Source: Cyanobacteria bacterium SZAS LIN-3 (GTDB taxonomy: Bacteria; Cyanobacteriota; Vampirovibrionia; Obscuribacterales; Obscuribacteraceae). Taken from it: a stretch of DNA of 58,291 bases. The stretch is from the NCBI GenBank assembly GCA_018266215.1, contig JAFEAV010000034.1:1-58291 (forward strand), read 5' to 3'. Shown here piece by piece: positions 8,856 to 21,605 of the stretch (position 1 is its first letter; each line of letters begins with the position of its first letter). The translations under genes and the position numbers were made by a program. Below the pieces are notes generated by a model that searched no databases, was not told where the DNA came from, and saw nothing but the letters and a program-made list of their open reading frames with translations.

Positions 8856-8959
8856 AAGCCACGGCAAAACCATCTCTTTGCAGGATTGAGCGGGGCGCTG
8901 AGTCTGCCGGAGAGCCGATCTTAGAGAAAGTTTAGCTCACCAATGTCAGCTCGAGCCGC

Positions 8960-9781
8960 CTAATTGACTGCATCAAGGAGGGCCATGGAAAGGCCGGACT
9001 TATTGAGCTGATCGAAACTCCTGGCACTGACGATGTCGAAGCGCGCCTTATCGCCGATCAGGCAGTCATCGAGCTCGCGCAGGTACTTTGTAGCGCTGGG
9101 ATCAACGCCGACCTGCAAAAACGTAATGGCAATTTCATCGGCGCTATGCATCTTTTTTGTGGCATCGATGATGGTCTGGCGCAGCAGCATCGGCTCATCC
9201 GGACAGCCGTCGGTAATCATTGCAAGAAGCAATGGTCGAGGTTTCTGACTGCCGACAGCGGCATCCCTGGCGGCAAAATAAGCGTGTAATTGACTGCGCA
9301 GCGCCTTGGTGGCATTGGTGTTGCCGTATGGTTTGTTCCGGGCAAAGAAGGCCGGGACACTCGTCAAATCGACATCCTTGTAGACTTTGTAATTGTCGCT
9401 GAAAAGAACAACCTTGAGATGGTCTTTCAGAGTGTTATGCAGATCATGGCTCAGGTGCTCGGTCTGCTCACTGCACCATTGCCAGCGACTGGGCGCCGGG
9501 GGACCATCAGCTTCGGCACTTCTGCGCTTTCCAGGCAGGTGGCCACTGAGATCGATACTTCTGGACATCGAGCGCGAAGAATCAATAAACACTATAACGT
9601 CGCGATTGCTGATAGCCGCCAGCTTTTCAGGCGGCAGGACCGGCACCGATTGGGCAGGAGCGGGCGGGCTCAATACAACAATGGCCAGAGCGTCTGCATC
9701 GAGCACGAGCACGCCCAGAGCCAAAATAAGTGACATAGCGGCGGCCACAGCCGCCGGAAAGGGCTGAGTAATTTTGAACAT
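8960..9781 (-). CDS. VWA-domain protein, exported or membrane-anchored
   Basis: A 273-residue protein from ATG 9781, which has GGAG seven bases upstream; the longer open frame lacks such a site. Residues about 8-35 form a hydrophobic signal or anchor. A von Willebrand factor A domain follows (about 60-265) with a metal-ion-dependent adhesion site: D67-x-S-x-S, and I-T-D-G-C-P-D-E-P further on. VWA domains bind proteins through a divalent cation. The orientation suggests a periplasmic domain held at the membrane. It stands alone on this strand, 125 bases from the start of the Lrp gene, so partner genes such as MoxR are not evident. Confidence 0.82.
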   Translation of the reverse strand: MFKITQPFPAAVAAAMSLILALGVLVLDADALAIVVLSPPAPAQSVPVLPPEKLAAISNRDVIVFIDSSRSMSRSIDLSGHLPGKRRSAEADGPPAPSRWQWCSEQTEHLSHDLHNTLKDHLKVVLFSDNYKVYKDVDLTSVPAFFARNKPYGNTNATKALRSQLHAYFAARDAAVGSQKPRPLLLAMITDGCPDEPMLLRQTIIDATKKMHSADEIAITFLQVGVDPSATKYLRELDDCLIGDKARFDIVSARSFDQLNKSGLSMALLDAVN

Positions 9782-9921
9782 CGTGACACTCCAGCAGGTA
9801 CTCACCTGACATCTAAAGGATCCGACGGGGGGTCCCGGCAATTGTTCCAATTGCGCTTTAGCCCCTATAATCGAGCTGGTCGGGATCGCCCGATCCTTAC
9901 TAGAGGCTTTTGGTTACAGCA

Positions 9922-11529
9922 ATGACCACCCGGGGTGCGTCGAAAAAGTTGAGACAACGGACGATTACCAGTTTGCTGGTCTTGCCTCTGTTGGCCTGTT
10001 TCCTGGCACCTGCAAGCCTGGCCCGCAAAGCCGGCCAGCAGGCGGTCCCCAGGGAAAAGAAAGCAATAGGTGACGATGTGCCGCTGCAAATATGGCGCGA
10101 CGTATCGGTCACCCCATGGGCGGCGCTACTCTGTATTCACGGGCTGAGCCTGCATGCCACCAGCTACAAGGCATTCGGCAAGGCAATGGCTCACCTGGGC
10201 GTACCTACTTATGCCATCGATGTGCGCGGTTTCGGCTCCTGGCAAAACACGCAAGAAACAACGGAGCTCGATTTCGAGCAAGCCTTCAGCGACATCAAAA
10301 ACTCGCTCATAGCCATCCGTCGCAGCAATCCCGGCCTGCCAGTCGTACTGGTCGGTGAATCCATGGGTGGTGCCATCGCCTTGCAGGCAGCCGCCGCCAA
10401 TCCGGACCTGGTCGATGGGCTTATTTGCAGTGTACCCTCGAGAAAGAACAGCGGGCAGAACACAACCAATCTGAAAGCGGCGCTGGGCCTAATTTACAAT
10501 CCAAATGGCCAGGTCACCGTGGGTGACAATGTTATCAAGCGCGCTACCAAAAAGACCGACCTGGCCGAGGAGTGGGAAAACGATCCCATGACTCGCAAGC
10601 GCTTCACCCCAAAAGAGCTGCTGCAATTTCGCAATCTCATGAACGTAAGCCGTATAAAAGCCGAGACCATCACTAAAATGCCGGTGCTGTTTTTGCAGGG
10701 CGGCAGTGACAAACTGATTAAGCCGACCGGTACAGTCGAACTCTTCAGCCATCTCAAAACCAGCGACAAAGACCTGGTTATGGTCGGCTCGGCGGAACAT
10801 CTCATTTTGGAGCAGGGACAGTTTGACGATAAGCAAATCATCAAAGACGATGTCATCTCACTTTTAACCAACTGGATCGACAAGCACGTAGCAAACGCCG
10901 ACAACGAAGTGGCGGCCGAGCCGGGCAAGGCTATGGAAGTAAATGCCGATTTGACGAGGCAGGCCCGGGGCCATTACAAAATGGCGGAGGGCAGTATGCT
11001 CCTGAACGATCCCGAAGTGGCCAGAGATCACCTGCTCACTGTGCTGCGCATCGCCAGAGGCACAGCCCTGGCGCAAAAGGCAGACCAGATGCTTTTGACT
11101 TTGCCGGAGCACATGATTGCGCCGCCGGTAAATTCCGACAAGCACGGCAACGCTCAGCTGGTCTCAATCAATGCGGCCAAGGCAAACGATAAACCAACCA
11201 TGCTTGTCTTTTGCGCACCGTGGATAGAGTCATGCAAAACCATACTGGCTGATATACATGAGGCCCTGGGAAGCGACGAAGACAAAGTAAACGTCGTCTA
11301 CATCGATGCCGACAAGGAAGAGAACCAGGACCTGGTCAAAGAATACGGCGTCAAGCCGCTGCCCGAGGTCCTCTACCTGAGTCGCTTCAACGAAGTCCTG
11401 CTCTATACGCTGGGAGATCCCGAAGTATCTGTCACCCGCTCGCGCATAAAGCAGCTACTGGCCACCGACGCCAAGTTAGCTCGCGAAGCGGCGGAGAAAA
11501 AGGGCGTCCCGACTAAGACTTCTCCTTGA
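9922..11529 (+). CDS. Exported alpha/beta hydrolase fused to thioredoxin-like domain
   Basis: A 535-residue protein from ATG 9922 (a TTG at 9910 is also in frame). Residues 1-33 are a signal peptide. Residues about 45-310 are an alpha/beta hydrolase of the serine aminopeptidase S33/monoacylglycerol-lipase type: I-H-G-L-S-L-H near the oxyanion position, nucleophile elbow G-E-S-M-G-G with Ser147, and late Asp/His (S-A-E-H-L). A helical linker (about 330-410) leads to a thioredoxin-like domain (about 415-520). Its active-site segment reads P-W-I-E-S-C-K, so the first redox Cys is Ile435 and only Cys438 remains. The substrate is unknown; ester or amide hydrolysis outside the cytoplasm is likely. 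The 3' end overlaps the opposing malate synthase gene by 17 bases. Confidence 0.85.
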   Translation: MTTRGASKKLRQRTITSLLVLPLLACFLAPASLARKAGQQAVPREKKAIGDDVPLQIWRDVSVTPWAALLCIHGLSLHATSYKAFGKAMAHLGVPTYAIDVRGFGSWQNTQETTELDFEQAFSDIKNSLIAIRRSNPGLPVVLVGESMGGAIALQAAAANPDLVDGLICSVPSRKNSGQNTTNLKAALGLIYNPNGQVTVGDNVIKRATKKTDLAEEWENDPMTRKRFTPKELLQFRNLMNVSRIKAETITKMPVLFLQGGSDKLIKPTGTVELFSHLKTSDKDLVMVGSAEHLILEQGQFDDKQIIKDDVISLLTNWIDKHVANADNEVAAEPGKAMEVNADLTRQARGHYKMAEGSMLLNDPEVARDHLLTVLRIARGTALAQKADQMLLTLPEHMIAPPVNSDKHGNAQLVSINAAKANDKPTMLVFCAPWIESCKTILADIHEALGSDEDKVNVVYIDADKEENQDLVKEYGVKPLPEVLYLSRFNEVLLYTLGDPEVSVTRSRIKQLLATDAKLAREAAEKKGVPTKTSP

Positions 11530-13102
11530 TGTATTCGTAAGCCGGTATTGTCAGAAATTCTACGAAGCGATCATTGACCACAAGATCATCAAGAATCTGA
11601 GCCGCTTCTTTATAGCGTCCCGGATTTTCAGCGGTGAGCTTAGCCAGTTCTTCGGCGGCGACGGCACTGTAGAGTTCTTTTGTAATCAGACGACCGTCAT
11701 CGAGCTTCTCGCCGTTCTTGATCCACTGCCAGAGCTGCGCCCGGGATATTTCAGCGGTAGCGGCGTCTTCCATCAGATTATGGATGGCGGCGGCACCCAC
11801 GCCTCGCAACCAGGATTCGATATATTGCAAGGCGACGTTGATATTGTTCCTGAAACCGGCCTCACTGATCTTGGCACCATCCACGGTGAAATCTATCAGC
11901 TGGGAAGGTTGCACGTTAACATCGGAGCGCAAATTGTCTTTTTGATTGGCGCGCGTACCAAGATGCGCATCAAAGACCTGTTTGGCCAGAGGCACAAGGT
12001 CAGGGTGAGCGACCCAGGTGCCGTCAAAGCCCTGCTTAGTTTCGCGCTCTTTATCCTCGGTCACTTTAGCCATAGCCACTTTGTTAATCTCAGCGTCCCG
12101 ACGGCTGGGGATAAAGGCAGCCATCCCGCCCATGGCATGTGCGCCCCGGCGGTGACAGGTATTGACGAGCAAGTCACAATAGGCACGCATGAAAGGCACG
12201 TTCATGGTCACCATCTGGCGCTCGGGCAGCACATATCCGGGCAGGCTGCCAAATTTTTTGATGGCGCTGAAAATATAATCCCAGCGTCCGGCGTTCAAAC
12301 CGGAAGCATGATCGCGCAGCTCATAGAGAATCTCTTCCATTTCAAAAGCGGCAAGAATTGTCTCAAGCAGAGCTGTAGCGCGGATAGTGCCGTGGGGCAC
12401 ACCGAGGGACTCTTCGGCGTAGGTGAAAACATCATTCCAGAGTCTGGCTTCCAGATAACTTTCCATCTTGGGCAGATAGAAATAGGGTCCGGTGCCTCTA
12501 GCGATGAGCTCCTTAGCATTGTGAAAGAAATAGAGGCCAAAGTCGAAGAGCGAAGCGGATACAGGCTTGCCTTCCATCAATACATGGTCTTCATTCAGGT
12601 GCCAGCCGCGCGGACGCACAAGCAAAACGGCAATTTCGTCATTGAGCTTGTAGGCTTTGCCCTCCGGGCTCGTAAAGGTCAGCGTGCGGCGCACGGCCTC
12701 ATAAAGACAGATCTGACCTTCAACAACATTGGCCCAGCTGGGCGAGAGCGAATCTTCGATATCGGCCATGAAGACCCTGGCGCCGCTGTTGAGAGCGTTA
12801 ATCATCATCTTGCGCTCAACCGGGCCGGTTATTTCCACCCGGCGATCCAGCAAATCCTTCGGGCATTCGGCTACTTTCCAGTCGCCACCGCGAATAGCCC
12901 TGGTCTCCTCGGGGAAAGTCGGCAATTTGCCGGCATTAATCTCCAGCTGTCTCTCCTGACGACGCGCCAGCAATTCCAGGCGGGTTTGATTAAACTTGCT
13001 GTTTAATGTAGCCACAAAGCGCAGGGCTTCCGGAGTCAGGATCTGGGCGTACTCCGGCTTTGTCTTGGCGATGATTTCCAGGTCTGGGATTGTTGTAGTC
13101 AT
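11513..13102 (-). CDS. aceB: Malate synthase A
   Basis: A 529-residue enzyme, the usual length for malate synthase A. I take ATG 13102, which has AGAGG seven bases upstream; the frame stays open to 13477 but that extension is Lys/Arg-rich noise crossing a divergent gene. Family landmarks are [11 protein letters not shown] near residue 115, R-P-R-G-W-H-L-x-E, the signature [16 protein letters not shown], and [10 protein letters not shown]. It condenses glyoxylate with acetyl-CoA to malate in the cytoplasm (glyoxylate bypass). Isocitrate lyase is not in this window. Substitution of Ala for Cys in the signature is minor. Confidence 0.96.
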   Translation of the reverse strand: MTTTIPDLEIIAKTKPEYAQILTPEALRFVATLNSKFNQTRLELLARRQERQLEINAGKLPTFPEETRAIRGGDWKVAECPKDLLDRRVEITGPVERKMMINALNSGARVFMADIEDSLSPSWANVVEGQICLYEAVRRTLTFTSPEGKAYKLNDEIAVLLVRPRGWHLNEDHVLMEGKPVSASLFDFGLYFFHNAKELIARGTGPYFYLPKMESYLEARLWNDVFTYAEESLGVPHGTIRATALLETILAAFEMEEILYELRDHASGLNAGRWDYIFSAIKKFGSLPGYVLPERQMVTMNVPFMRAYCDLLVNTCHRRGAHAMGGMAAFIPSRRDAEINKVAMAKVTEDKERETKQGFDGTWVAHPDLVPLAKQVFDAHLGTRANQKDNLRSDVNVQPSQLIDFTVDGAKISEAGFRNNINVALQYIESWLRGVGAAAIHNLMEDAATAEISRAQLWQWIKNGEKLDDGRLITKELYSAVAAEELAKLTAENPGRYKEAAQILDDLVVNDRFVEFLTIPAYEYIKEKS

Positions 13103-13208
13103 GATTGAGCCTCTGGGCGGTTTGCCCCTATTTTTAGCATGCCAGGGCCCTGATTTTTCCTGAAGCCCCCTCTTTGGATCACAGTGTAAAATAGTCAAGG
13201 AGGGCGCC

Positions 13209-13595
13209 ATGAATCTCGTTAACGGGCTGCTAGCTTTCTTTATTTTGCTCAGTCTGGCTCTGCTGCCGTATGTGGGGAGCAATAGCCTGCCATACTCGGC
13301 TTTCTTCTGTCTCTTACTGTTGCAGCACGCAAATTTGCTCATCGCCAGCAACAAAAAGTTCACTATCGGCGACCGTTTCGGACTTATATTCGCCAATCCG
13401 ATAATGGGCATATTCGCAGCCATCATTGCCTCGATCTTGTGCGAGGCAATACCGGCTGCCTGGCTCGCTAACACCACAAAAATGATCTGCGTAATTGACT
13501 TTGTTTATTGCGTAAAAGTAATCGCCTGCTCCCTACCGCCATCACTGGCAGTCGCAGCCAGACAGGACTTAACGGCACGCATCGGCAGGCGCTGA
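13209..13595 (+). CDS. Small hydrophobic membrane protein, unknown
   Basis: A 128-residue protein preceded by a strong AAGGAGG site five bases before ATG 13209, which is the main argument that it is real. Three to four hydrophobic segments are visible (about 5-25, 30-47, 55-85, 90-108). No family is recognised. Its stop codon at 13593-13595 abuts the stop of the opposing ABC-F gene with no intervening base. It diverges from malate synthase. Confidence 0.6.
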   Translation: MNLVNGLLAFFILLSLALLPYVGSNSLPYSAFFCLLLLQHANLLIASNKKFTIGDRFGLIFANPIMGIFAAIIASILCEAIPAAWLANTTKMICVIDFVYCVKVIACSLPPSLAVAARQDLTARIGRR

Positions 13596-15311
13596 TTACT
13601 TGCCGGCCTTCTCTTTTTCTCTCTGCTTCGCCAGCATCTTAGCTTTCTTCTCAGCCGCTTTAGCAGCCGCTTCAGCAGCTTCTTTAGCTGCCAGCGCTTT
13701 AGCTTTTTGCTTCTCTTTCACTTCCAGATAATAGTTATAGTTGCCGTGATACATCACCAGCTGCCCGTCTTGTATTTCGACAATTTTGGTGGCAATCTGC
13801 GAGATAAAATAGCGGTCGTGCGAAACAACTATGACCGTACCGTCGAAGTGTTTGATGGCATCCTCAAGAGTCTCTTTAGCCGGGATGTCCAGATGGTTTG
13901 TCGGTTCGTCCAGAATCAGGAAATTATTTGAACCCAACAACATTTTGGCCAGGGCCAGACGGGCTTTTTCTCCCCCGGACAAACTCTCGACTTTCTTGAA
14001 AGCATTGTCGCCGGAAAAGAGAAACTTACCGAGCAGACCGCGCACTTCCTCGGTCTTCCACTGCGGCACTTCGTCGGCAATGGTGTCATAAAGAGTCTTA
14101 TTGAGATCAAGCGCTTCGGCTTGATTTTGCTCAAAGTATGCAGTTTTGACGTTGTGTTCGCCCTGCTTAACTATGCCGTCATTGGGTTTTTCCTGACCGG
14201 TCAAAAGGCGCAGCAGAGTTGATTTACCCGCACCATTGGGACCGAGTATGGCGATGCGATCACCGCGCTCGATCTGCAAATTGGCGCCAAGAAAAATTAT
14301 ATTGTCGCCGTAGCTGTGCGTCAGATTTTTGATCGTCGCCACATCGCGTCCACTGCGAGAAGCGCTGGCGAAGCGGAAATTGAGCGTGCGCAGCTCATCT
14401 TCCGGCATTTCAATCAGCTCGATTTTATCCAGCTGTTTCTCCCTGCTTTTCGCCTGGGTACTGCGCGTGGCCGAGGCTCTAAATCTGTCAACGAAGGTCT
14501 GCTGACGCTCCAGTTCTTTTTGCTGGCGCTCGTAAGTAGCCAGCTGAGCTTCACGATTGAGCTCTTTATTGATCTGATAAGTGGAGTAGTTACCCAGATA
14601 CATCTGTGCCTGACCGCGCTCGGTCTCGACTATCTTGGTGCAGAGCCTGTCGAGGAACTGCCGGTCGTGCGAAATAATCGCCATGGCAGTGCTTATGCTC
14701 TTGAGGAAGACTTCCAGCCATTCGATTGTTTCCAGATCGATGTGATTGGTCGGCTCGTCGAGGAGCAAAATGTCAGGCTTCTGCAAAAGCACCTTGCCAA
14801 GGTTCATGCGCATCTGCCAGCCGCCGCTGTATTCACTGACATAACGGTCGCCGTCGGCAGCACTGAAGCCCATCTCGGCCAGCATCTTTTCTACTTTGGA
14901 GTCCTGGGCGTAGCCGCCCTTGGCCTCAAACTCACGCTGCAGGGCATCCATTTGATGAATGAGCTTGTCGAGAGCGTCACCATGAGCGGTTTCCATCTTG
15001 TGATGAATAACCGCCAGATCGGCCTGTATTTTGTTCAGTTCGACAAAGGAGCTGTTGAACTCCTCGCGCACAGTGTTTGTTAATGTAACGGCGAATTCCT
15101 GATAAAGGTAACCAACTTTGAGATTGGCGCTGCGGATGACCTGCCCCGAGGTCGGCTCAACCTCACCGGTAATAATTTTGAACTGCGTCGATTTACCCGA
15201 ACCGTTGGCGCCAACAAGGCCTATACGGTCGCCTTCCTTCAGCTCCCAGGTGACGTCACGCAGGACTTCTCCGAGGGGATAAATTTTACTGACATTCTCA
15301 AGGCGAATCAT
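13596..15311 (-). CDS. ABC-F family ATPase, EttA/Uup type
   Basis: A 571-residue protein with two ABC ATPase domains and no membrane segments. I prefer ATG 15311 (AGGA four bases upstream) to a TTG at 15335. The first domain has Walker A G-A-N-G-S-G-K-S-T and signature Y-S-G-G-W-Q-M-R; the second has G-P-N-G-A-G-K-S-T and L-S-G-G-E-K-A-R-L-A-L-A. Both are followed by L-L-D-E-P-T-N-H Walker B motifs. The linker between them is rich in charged helices (ABC_tran_Xtn type). The C-terminal 40 residues are an Ala/Lys/Glu coiled coil, which in Uup-like members can contact nucleic acid. ABC-F proteins act on ribosomes, relieving stalls or antibiotic inhibition. Confidence 0.93.
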   Translation of the reverse strand: MIRLENVSKIYPLGEVLRDVTWELKEGDRIGLVGANGSGKSTQFKIITGEVEPTSGQVIRSANLKVGYLYQEFAVTLTNTVREEFNSSFVELNKIQADLAVIHHKMETAHGDALDKLIHQMDALQREFEAKGGYAQDSKVEKMLAEMGFSAADGDRYVSEYSGGWQMRMNLGKVLLQKPDILLLDEPTNHIDLETIEWLEVFLKSISTAMAIISHDRQFLDRLCTKIVETERGQAQMYLGNYSTYQINKELNREAQLATYERQQKELERQQTFVDRFRASATRSTQAKSREKQLDKIELIEMPEDELRTLNFRFASASRSGRDVATIKNLTHSYGDNIIFLGANLQIERGDRIAILGPNGAGKSTLLRLLTGQEKPNDGIVKQGEHNVKTAYFEQNQAEALDLNKTLYDTIADEVPQWKTEEVRGLLGKFLFSGDNAFKKVESLSGGEKARLALAKMLLGSNNFLILDEPTNHLDIPAKETLEDAIKHFDGTVIVVSHDRYFISQIATKIVEIQDGQLVMYHGNYNYYLEVKEKQKAKALAAKEAAEAAAKAAEKKAKMLAKQREKEKAGK

Positions 15312-15545
15312 GGTTCCTACTGGGGTTTCCGACAAACTACTAGAGATAATATTACATGTCAGCAGGATTAGAAAGGCGCGGGGGCGAGCGTAGGGCGCCC
15401 CAAAGAGGTAAAATTAGACGCCGGAAGCGCCAGAGGCAGTGCTCAGGCCAGCTGGGCGGCGTTCTTAAGCCTCTCTAATTGTTACGAAGGCCAAAGAGCC
15501 CCAGGTGTTGAATCAATCGGAAACGGTCCAGATAAGGGTGAAATC

Positions 15546-16733
15546 GTGACATTGGCGGATAAGACGGCGACAAGGAAAGAAATCATAAGCGGCTCCCGGC
15601 GCATCGTCATAAAGCTGGGAACGGCTGTTCTGATGAACGACCAGGGAGGCATTGCCCTCAGTCGCTTTTACTCTTTTGTAGAAGGCATAGCCAACCTGAT
15701 CAAGGCGGGCAAAGAAGTCCTGCTCGTCACCTCCGGCGCCGTCGGTCTGGGCGCCCGAGCGCTGGGCCTGACCAGCAAGCCCAAGTTGCTGCCGGTCAAA
15801 CAGGCCTGCGCCGCCGTCGGGCAGGGTCGCTTGATGGCGCTCTATTCAGATGCCTTTGAAAAAATGGACGTAGTGGCGGCACAGATCCTCCTGACCGAAG
15901 AAGACTTCAGCAACCGCCAGCGCTACCTCAATCTGCGCAGCACCATCAACGAACTGCTGGAGCGCGGAGTCCTGCCAATCTTCAATGAAAACGACACCGT
16001 ATCAACAGCCGAAATTGAAATGCTCAAGGACGGCAGTGAAGTGAAAGTCAATTTCGGCGACAATGACAAGCTATCATCCCTGGTGGCAAGCAAAATCGAA
16101 GCCGACCTGCTTCTGATTTTGACCGACGTCGACGGACTCTACACCGCTGACCCCAGATCCGGCCCTGACGCCAAGCTGATCTCGGTCGTCAACGAATTCA
16201 CCTCCGACATAGAGCATCTCGGAGACAGTAAGGCGGCCTCGGACAAACCCGGACGCGGCGGCATCAAAACCAAGCTGGCCGCGGCCAAGGTTGCAACACA
16301 GAGCGGCTGTGCGGCAATCATTGCCTCGGGCAAAATAGAAAATTCCATCGGCCGCATCTTTGCCGGCGAGGACATGGGCACACTCTTTTTGCCTCATGCC
16401 GGGCTGAGCGGCAAGCAACGCTGGATTGCATTTGCCACCACGGTCAAAGCCTCCCTGGTAGTTAACGACGGTGCCAAAACCGCACTGAAGGAACGCAAAG
16501 CAAGCTTGCTCCCCGCCGGAGTGACAGCCGTAAAAGGTCAGTTTGAGCGCGGGGATGTGGTGCTTGTCGTGGGTGAAGACGGCAAGGATTTTGCCCGGGG
16601 AATAGTCAATTATTCGTCGGATGAAGCAAAGAAGGTTTCGGGTCTGCACTCCGGGGCCATAGACGAGCTCATCGTCAGCCGCAATTACGACGCGCTTATC
16701 ACCAGAGACAATATCGTTTTTGTGGACGGCTAA
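15546..16733 (+). CDS. proB: Glutamate 5-kinase
   Basis: A 395-residue cytoplasmic kinase making gamma-glutamyl phosphate, the first step of proline synthesis. It starts at GTG 15546 with AAGGGTG upstream. The amino-acid kinase domain spans about 15-270: V-I-K-L-G-T-A-V, T-S-G-A-V-G-L-G, N-E-N-D-T-V-S-T and F-G-D-N-D-K-L-S. The C-terminal ~100 residues form a PUA domain (P-A-G-V-T-A-V-K-G-Q-F-E-R-G-D), common in bacterial ProB and involved in regulation by proline. proA follows after 15 bases, the usual pairing. The 234-base spacer upstream, divergent from the ABC-F gene, probably holds the promoter, but I cannot point to clear -35/-10 boxes. Confidence 0.96.
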   Translation: MTLADKTATRKEIISGSRRIVIKLGTAVLMNDQGGIALSRFYSFVEGIANLIKAGKEVLLVTSGAVGLGARALGLTSKPKLLPVKQACAAVGQGRLMALYSDAFEKMDVVAAQILLTEEDFSNRQRYLNLRSTINELLERGVLPIFNENDTVSTAEIEMLKDGSEVKVNFGDNDKLSSLVASKIEADLLLILTDVDGLYTADPRSGPDAKLISVVNEFTSDIEHLGDSKAASDKPGRGGIKTKLAAAKVATQSGCAAIIASGKIENSIGRIFAGEDMGTLFLPHAGLSGKQRWIAFATTVKASLVVNDGAKTALKERKASLLPAGVTAVKGQFERGDVVLVVGEDGKDFARGIVNYSSDEAKKVSGLHSGAIDELIVSRNYDALITRDNIVFVDG

Positions 16734-16748
16734 AAAGGACGGCATTTA

Positions 16749-18083
16749 ATGACGGCTCCCAGTACAAATAATGAAGCAGCAGGTGAGAAACAACTTGTTT
16801 TGAATCTGGCAGCCAGAGCTAAAACAGCATCGCGCATCCTGGGCCAGAGCGATATAGCCGGTCGCAACCGGGCGCTGACATACTTTGCCGAAATGATTAC
16901 GGATCGCCAGGCCGAGATACTTGCTGCCAACAAAAAAGACATGGCGGCGGCCGACGAAAAAGATCCGCTGACCAAACGCCTCGGTCTGGACGACAAAAAA
17001 TTATCTGCCGTCATCGACGGCCTCAAAGCCTTGATTGCCCTGGACGATCCGCTTAACCGGGTAGACATGGCACGAGAACTCGACAGCGAACTAAATCTCT
17101 ACCGGGTCACCTGTCCCATCGGAGTGGTGGCGGTCATATTTGAAGCCCGGCCCGATGCCCTGCCTCAAATAGCATCGCTCTGTATCAAGTCCGGCAATGC
17201 CGTCATTTTGAAAGGCGGCAAAGAAGCGGAAGCGACCAACCGCGTCTTGTTTGATTGCCTGCAAAAGGCTCTGACCAAAAGCGGACTACCTGCGGATTGC
17301 GCGCATCTGCTCAGCAGTCGCGAAGCAGTCCAGGCGCTGCTGCAAGCCGATAAATACGTCGACCTGATCATCCCCCGCGGCTCAAATAGTCTGGTCACTT
17401 ATGTGCAGGACAATACACGCATACCGGTGCTCGGTCACGCCGAAGGCATCTGTCACATTTACGTCGACAGTACCGCCAACGGTGACAAGGCCAAAGCCGT
17501 GGTGGTGGATGCCAAAGTAAATTATCCGGCTGCCTGCAATGCCCTGGAAACTCTTTTGATCCACAAAGATGTCGAGACCAGAGTAATCATCGATATTGTG
17601 AGCGGACTCAAAGCCAAAGGCGTCGAGGTCAAAGCCGACGAGACTATAGGCACGCTCTGCCGCGAACGCAGCATCGGCACATCACCGGCCCAGGCCACCG
17701 ACTGGTCGACCGAATACTGCGACATGACTATTTCGGTTAAGTCAGTTTCAGCTCTGGATGAAGCGATTGAGCACATCAACCAGTACGGCTCGGGGCACAC
17801 CGACGGCATAATCTGCGAAAGCGACAGCGCCTGGCAGCAATTTTTTACCGGGGTCAATTCCGCCGGTGTGTTTAGAAACGCCTCCACTCGCTTCGCCGAC
17901 GGATTCCGCTATGGCTTCGGCGCCGAAGTCGGCATCAGTACAAACAAAATGCATCCGCGCGGTCCGGTAGGCATCGAGGGCCTGGTCACCTACAAGTACA
18001 AACTGGAAGGCAACGGTCAAACTGTTGAAGATTACAGCAACGGCAAAAAATCATTCACGCACAGAGAACTTCCCCGTGGCTAA
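16749..18083 (+). CDS. proA: Gamma-glutamyl phosphate reductase
   Basis: A 444-residue aldehyde-dehydrogenase-fold enzyme that reduces gamma-glutamyl phosphate to glutamate-5-semialdehyde with NADPH. Diagnostic segments are C-P-I-G-V-V-A-V-I-F-E-A-R-P-D, L-K-G-G-K-E-A, I-I-P-R-G-S-N-S-L-V and the catalytic Cys263 in N-Y-P-A-A-C-N-A-L-E-T-L-L. The C-terminal N-A-S-T-R-F-A-D-G and G-A-E-V-G-I-S-T are intact. It acts with ProB, often as a complex that protects the labile intermediate. The 3' end overlaps the start of the TPR gene by eight bases. Confidence 0.97.
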   Translation: MTAPSTNNEAAGEKQLVLNLAARAKTASRILGQSDIAGRNRALTYFAEMITDRQAEILAANKKDMAAADEKDPLTKRLGLDDKKLSAVIDGLKALIALDDPLNRVDMARELDSELNLYRVTCPIGVVAVIFEARPDALPQIASLCIKSGNAVILKGGKEAEATNRVLFDCLQKALTKSGLPADCAHLLSSREAVQALLQADKYVDLIIPRGSNSLVTYVQDNTRIPVLGHAEGICHIYVDSTANGDKAKAVVVDAKVNYPAACNALETLLIHKDVETRVIIDIVSGLKAKGVEVKADETIGTLCRERSIGTSPAQATDWSTEYCDMTISVKSVSALDEAIEHINQYGSGHTDGIICESDSAWQQFFTGVNSAGVFRNASTRFADGFRYGFGAEVGISTNKMHPRGPVGIEGLVTYKYKLEGNGQTVEDYSNGKKSFTHRELPRG

Positions 18084-18782
18084 ATCCCTCATCGCCACCA
18101 GTGCCGCTCTGCTCATGACTATAAGTCTGCCCGCTCTGGCGCAAAATAACAGGCAACTGGCCGCCACATATTGCACGCGCGGCGGCATCCTGCTGGGCAA
18201 GCACAATTTTCGCGGAGCGCTGCAACTCTTTGAACTATCGGTCAAAGCCGATCCAACTTACGCCATGGCTCAACAATTGCTGGGAGCTACTCTAGCCGAA
18301 CTCGACAGAAAAGAAGAAGCCATCGACCACCTCAGGGAAGGCCTAAAACTTGAGCCAAACTGCACCAACGAAACCATATACCTGGAGCTCGGTCATGCCC
18401 TGGTTCTCACCGGCAAACCAAAGGAAGCAATCGAGGTCTTCAGCAAAGGCATAACTCATTGCAAAAAGAGCTCTGAGCTATTGTGCGAACGCGGCCTGTT
18501 GTATGCCCATTTGAATCAACCGGAAAAAGGGCTGCAGGATGCCACCAGAGCAATTGAAATAACACCAAACCCTCACTTTTATCATCAACGCGCCATCATT
18601 TACAAACAGCTCCACGATTACAACAAGGCACTGAAGGATTACACCACCATCCTGCAAATGGAACCAAATTCAACCGCGGCCTATTCGGAAAGAGCTCAAG
18701 TTTACAAGGCCCTCGGCAAAATGGATCTGGCGGCTAAGGACCTGGAAAAAGGAAAAAACATATACGAGATGGACCTCAAATA

Positions 18783-18783
<1 letters not shown>
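18076..18783 (+). CDS. Exported TPR-repeat protein
   Basis: A 235-residue protein. I take GTG 18076, which overlaps the end of proA and starts a signal peptide (A-K-S-L-I-A-T-S-A-A-L-L, cleavage after A-L-A near residue 22). Five or six TPR units fill residues about 30-230, with repeated A-x-x-L-L-G-x-x-L-A, L-E-L-G-H-A-L-V-x-x-G and A-Y-S-E-R-A-Q-V-Y patterns. It probably scaffolds proteins in the periplasm. An internal ATG at 18118 would remove most of the signal, so is less likely. Its stop overlaps the ATG of ppc (TAATG), so an exported protein is translationally wedged between proline synthesis and anaplerosis genes, an odd arrangement without clear functional meaning. Confidence 0.82.
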
Positions 18784-21602
<2,819 letters not shown>

Positions 21603-21605
21603 AAA

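Noticed and set aside
11780..13006. 408-codon plus-strand frame
   Set aside because: It is antisense to malate synthase, which has clear family motifs; the frame is a shadow of its codon bias.
13103..13477. 125-codon N-terminal extension of malate synthase
   Set aside because: It is Lys/Arg-rich without domain features, the ATG at 13102 has a good ribosome site and gives the family length, and the extension covers a divergent small gene.
15312..15545. Riboswitch or RNA gene in the spacer before proB
   Set aside because: The spacer has GC-rich short complementarities but I could not match it to any known RNA class or tRNA.
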